64,000 nucleotides of DNA from Tetragonia tetragonoides. Taxonomy: Eukaryota > Streptophyta > Magnoliopsida > Caryophyllales > Aizoaceae. The stretch lies in the NCBI GenBank assembly GCA_038025085.1, contig CM076140.1, positions 27,250,501-27,314,500 on the forward strand. Direction: 5' to 3'. Position 1 is the first letter of the stretch. Each line of letters begins with the position of its first letter. A program made the translations under genes and the position numbers. Below the pieces are notes generated by a model, which had not been told where the DNA came from, did not search any database, and saw nothing but the letters and a program-made list of their open reading frames with translations. This document shows, piece by piece, positions 62,929 through 64,000 of the stretch.

Positions 62929-64000
62929 GATCGAGTTCTTTCGTGTTGTTTATTAAGAGAAAGCACCCAAATGTTTTGTTTGCATTCGTTTGAGTATGAA
63001 ACTAAACCAAGAATGTTTTAAAGTGCAAACAAGTTTCAACTCAAGGTTTTGAATGCATTTACGCGTTTTAAAAGCTCATACGAGTAGGGTGAAAGAGATT
63101 TTGAGTTCTGTTGTGTTGTATATTAAGAGAAAGCATCCAAATACTTTGTTTGCATTCAATTGAGTGTGAAACTACACCTAGGATGTTTACAAGTACAAAC
63201 AAGCTTCAACTCAAGCTTTTGAATGCATTTACACGTTTTTAAAGCTCATAGGAGTAGGGTGAAAGAGATTTGAATTCTTTTGTGTTATATATTAAGAGAA
63301 AGCATCCAAATACTTTGTTTGCATTCATTTGAGTGTGAAAACTACATCTAGGATGTTTACAAGTACAAACAAGCTTCAAGTCAAGGTTTTGAATGCATTT
63401 ACGCGTTTTAAAAGCTCATACGAGTAGGGTGAAAGAGATTTTGAGTTCTGTTGTGTTGTATATTAAGAGAAAGCATCCAAATACTTTGTTTGCATTCAAT
63501 GGAGTATGAAACTACTCCAAGAATGTTTTAAAGTACAAACAAGCTTGAACTCAAGCTTTTGAATGCATTTACGCGTTTTAAAAGCTCATACGACCAGGGT
63601 GATAGAGATTGAGTTCTTTTGTGTTGTATATTAAGAGAAAGCACCCAAATGTTTTGTTTGCATTCATTTGAGTATGAAACCACACCTTGGATGTTTACTA
63701 GTACAAATAAGCTTCAACTCAAGCTTTTGAATGCACTTACACGTTTTAAAAGCTCATACGAGTAGGGTGAAAGAGATTTTGAGTTCTTTTGCGTTGTATA
63801 TTAAGAGAAAGCGTCCAAATACTTTGTTTGCATTCATATGAGTGTGAAAACTACATCTAGGATGTTTACAAGTACAAACAAACTTTAACTCAAGCTCTTG
63901 AATGCATTTACTCGTTTTAACAGCTCTTACGACTAGGGTGATAGAGATTGAGTTCTTTTGTGTTGTATATTAAGAGAAAGCACCCAAATGATTTGTTTGC
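62929..64000. repeat. Higher-order repeat unit 5, cut by the window end
   Basis: Starts at the gatcgag marker and shows ccttgg at 63685, 756 bases later, exactly as in unit 4. The rare caatggagtatgaaactactcc variant of unit 4 (58680) recurs at 63496, an offset of 4816. The array therefore continues beyond the window. Confidence 0.87.

Larger units (their letters stand above)
9755..64000. repeat. Satellite array, right part (about 169-bp monomers, higher-order organisation)
   Basis: The array is continuous and head-to-tail, in the same orientation as 1-4657, with roughly 320 monomers and no other sequence inserted. Two linked variant blocks define subtypes. One subtype pairs aaaagctcatacgag...gaaagag with catccaaatacttt and gtgtgaaac. 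The other pairs aacagctcttacgac...gatagag with caccaaatg or cacccaaatg and tatgaaac. A third variable block reads cctaggatgtttacaagtac, ccaagaatgttttaaagtgc or aatgtttcaaattgc. From 16.4 kb on, large near-identical blocks dominate, while 9.8-16.4 kb is more irregular. No gene is supported; all open frames here are readings of the repeat. Confidence 0.97.

Noticed and set aside
1..64000. CENP-B box or telomeric repeats in the monomer
   Set aside because: No run resembling the CENP-B box and no TTTAGGG tandem was seen.
1..64000. Inverted satellite blocks or orientation switches
   Set aside because: Landmark motifs are on the plus strand throughout, and no minus-strand monomer was found.

Overview
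The window is almost entirely a plant-type tandem satellite array. It is interrupted once, by a recently inserted Ty3/gypsy (Metaviridae) LTR retrotransposon of chromovirus type, most like the centromeric CRM clade. I see no host gene, tRNA, rRNA, CRISPR or bacterial feature. The satellite monomer (about 169 bp, AT-rich, all copies in one orientation), the tRNA-Met primer binding site and the CRM-like integrase tail that reads into the 3' LTR together point to a flowering-plant (peri)centromere. I do not recognise the species.

Layout: 1-4657 is satellite with fairly heterogeneous monomers. 4658-9754 is a complete LTR element on the minus strand, with two 784-bp LTRs differing at one base, a PBS, a PPT and a 5-bp target duplication GAATG. 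It carries one 1164-codon gag-pol ORF that lacks most of the integrase through an in-frame deletion. 9755-64000 is satellite again. To about 16.4 kb it is mostly irregular, with local dimer duplications. From 16.4 kb onward it consists of large near-identical tandem blocks: a 4226-bp pair (16441-24892), about 2.87-kb blocks (25157-32350, with a mosaic relative at 35829-37900), and a higher-order array of 4.8-6.5 kb units (about 39.2 kb to the window end). The units differ from one another by whole-monomer gains and losses.

The satellite monomers belong to at least two intermixed subtypes, distinguished by linked variants in two blocks of the monomer. Rare aberrant monomers (a 73-bp truncated one, a chimeric junction, a 3-bp deletion) recur at fixed spacing and show which stretches were copied together. 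Short minus- and plus-strand ORFs across the satellite are chance readings of the repeat and are not annotated as genes.

No new protein-coding system was found. The notable content is the fine structure of the array, and a young but integrase-deleted CRM-like element nested in it. Monomer counts and block edges were read by eye from landmark variants, so edges are accurate to tens of bases unless stated otherwise.
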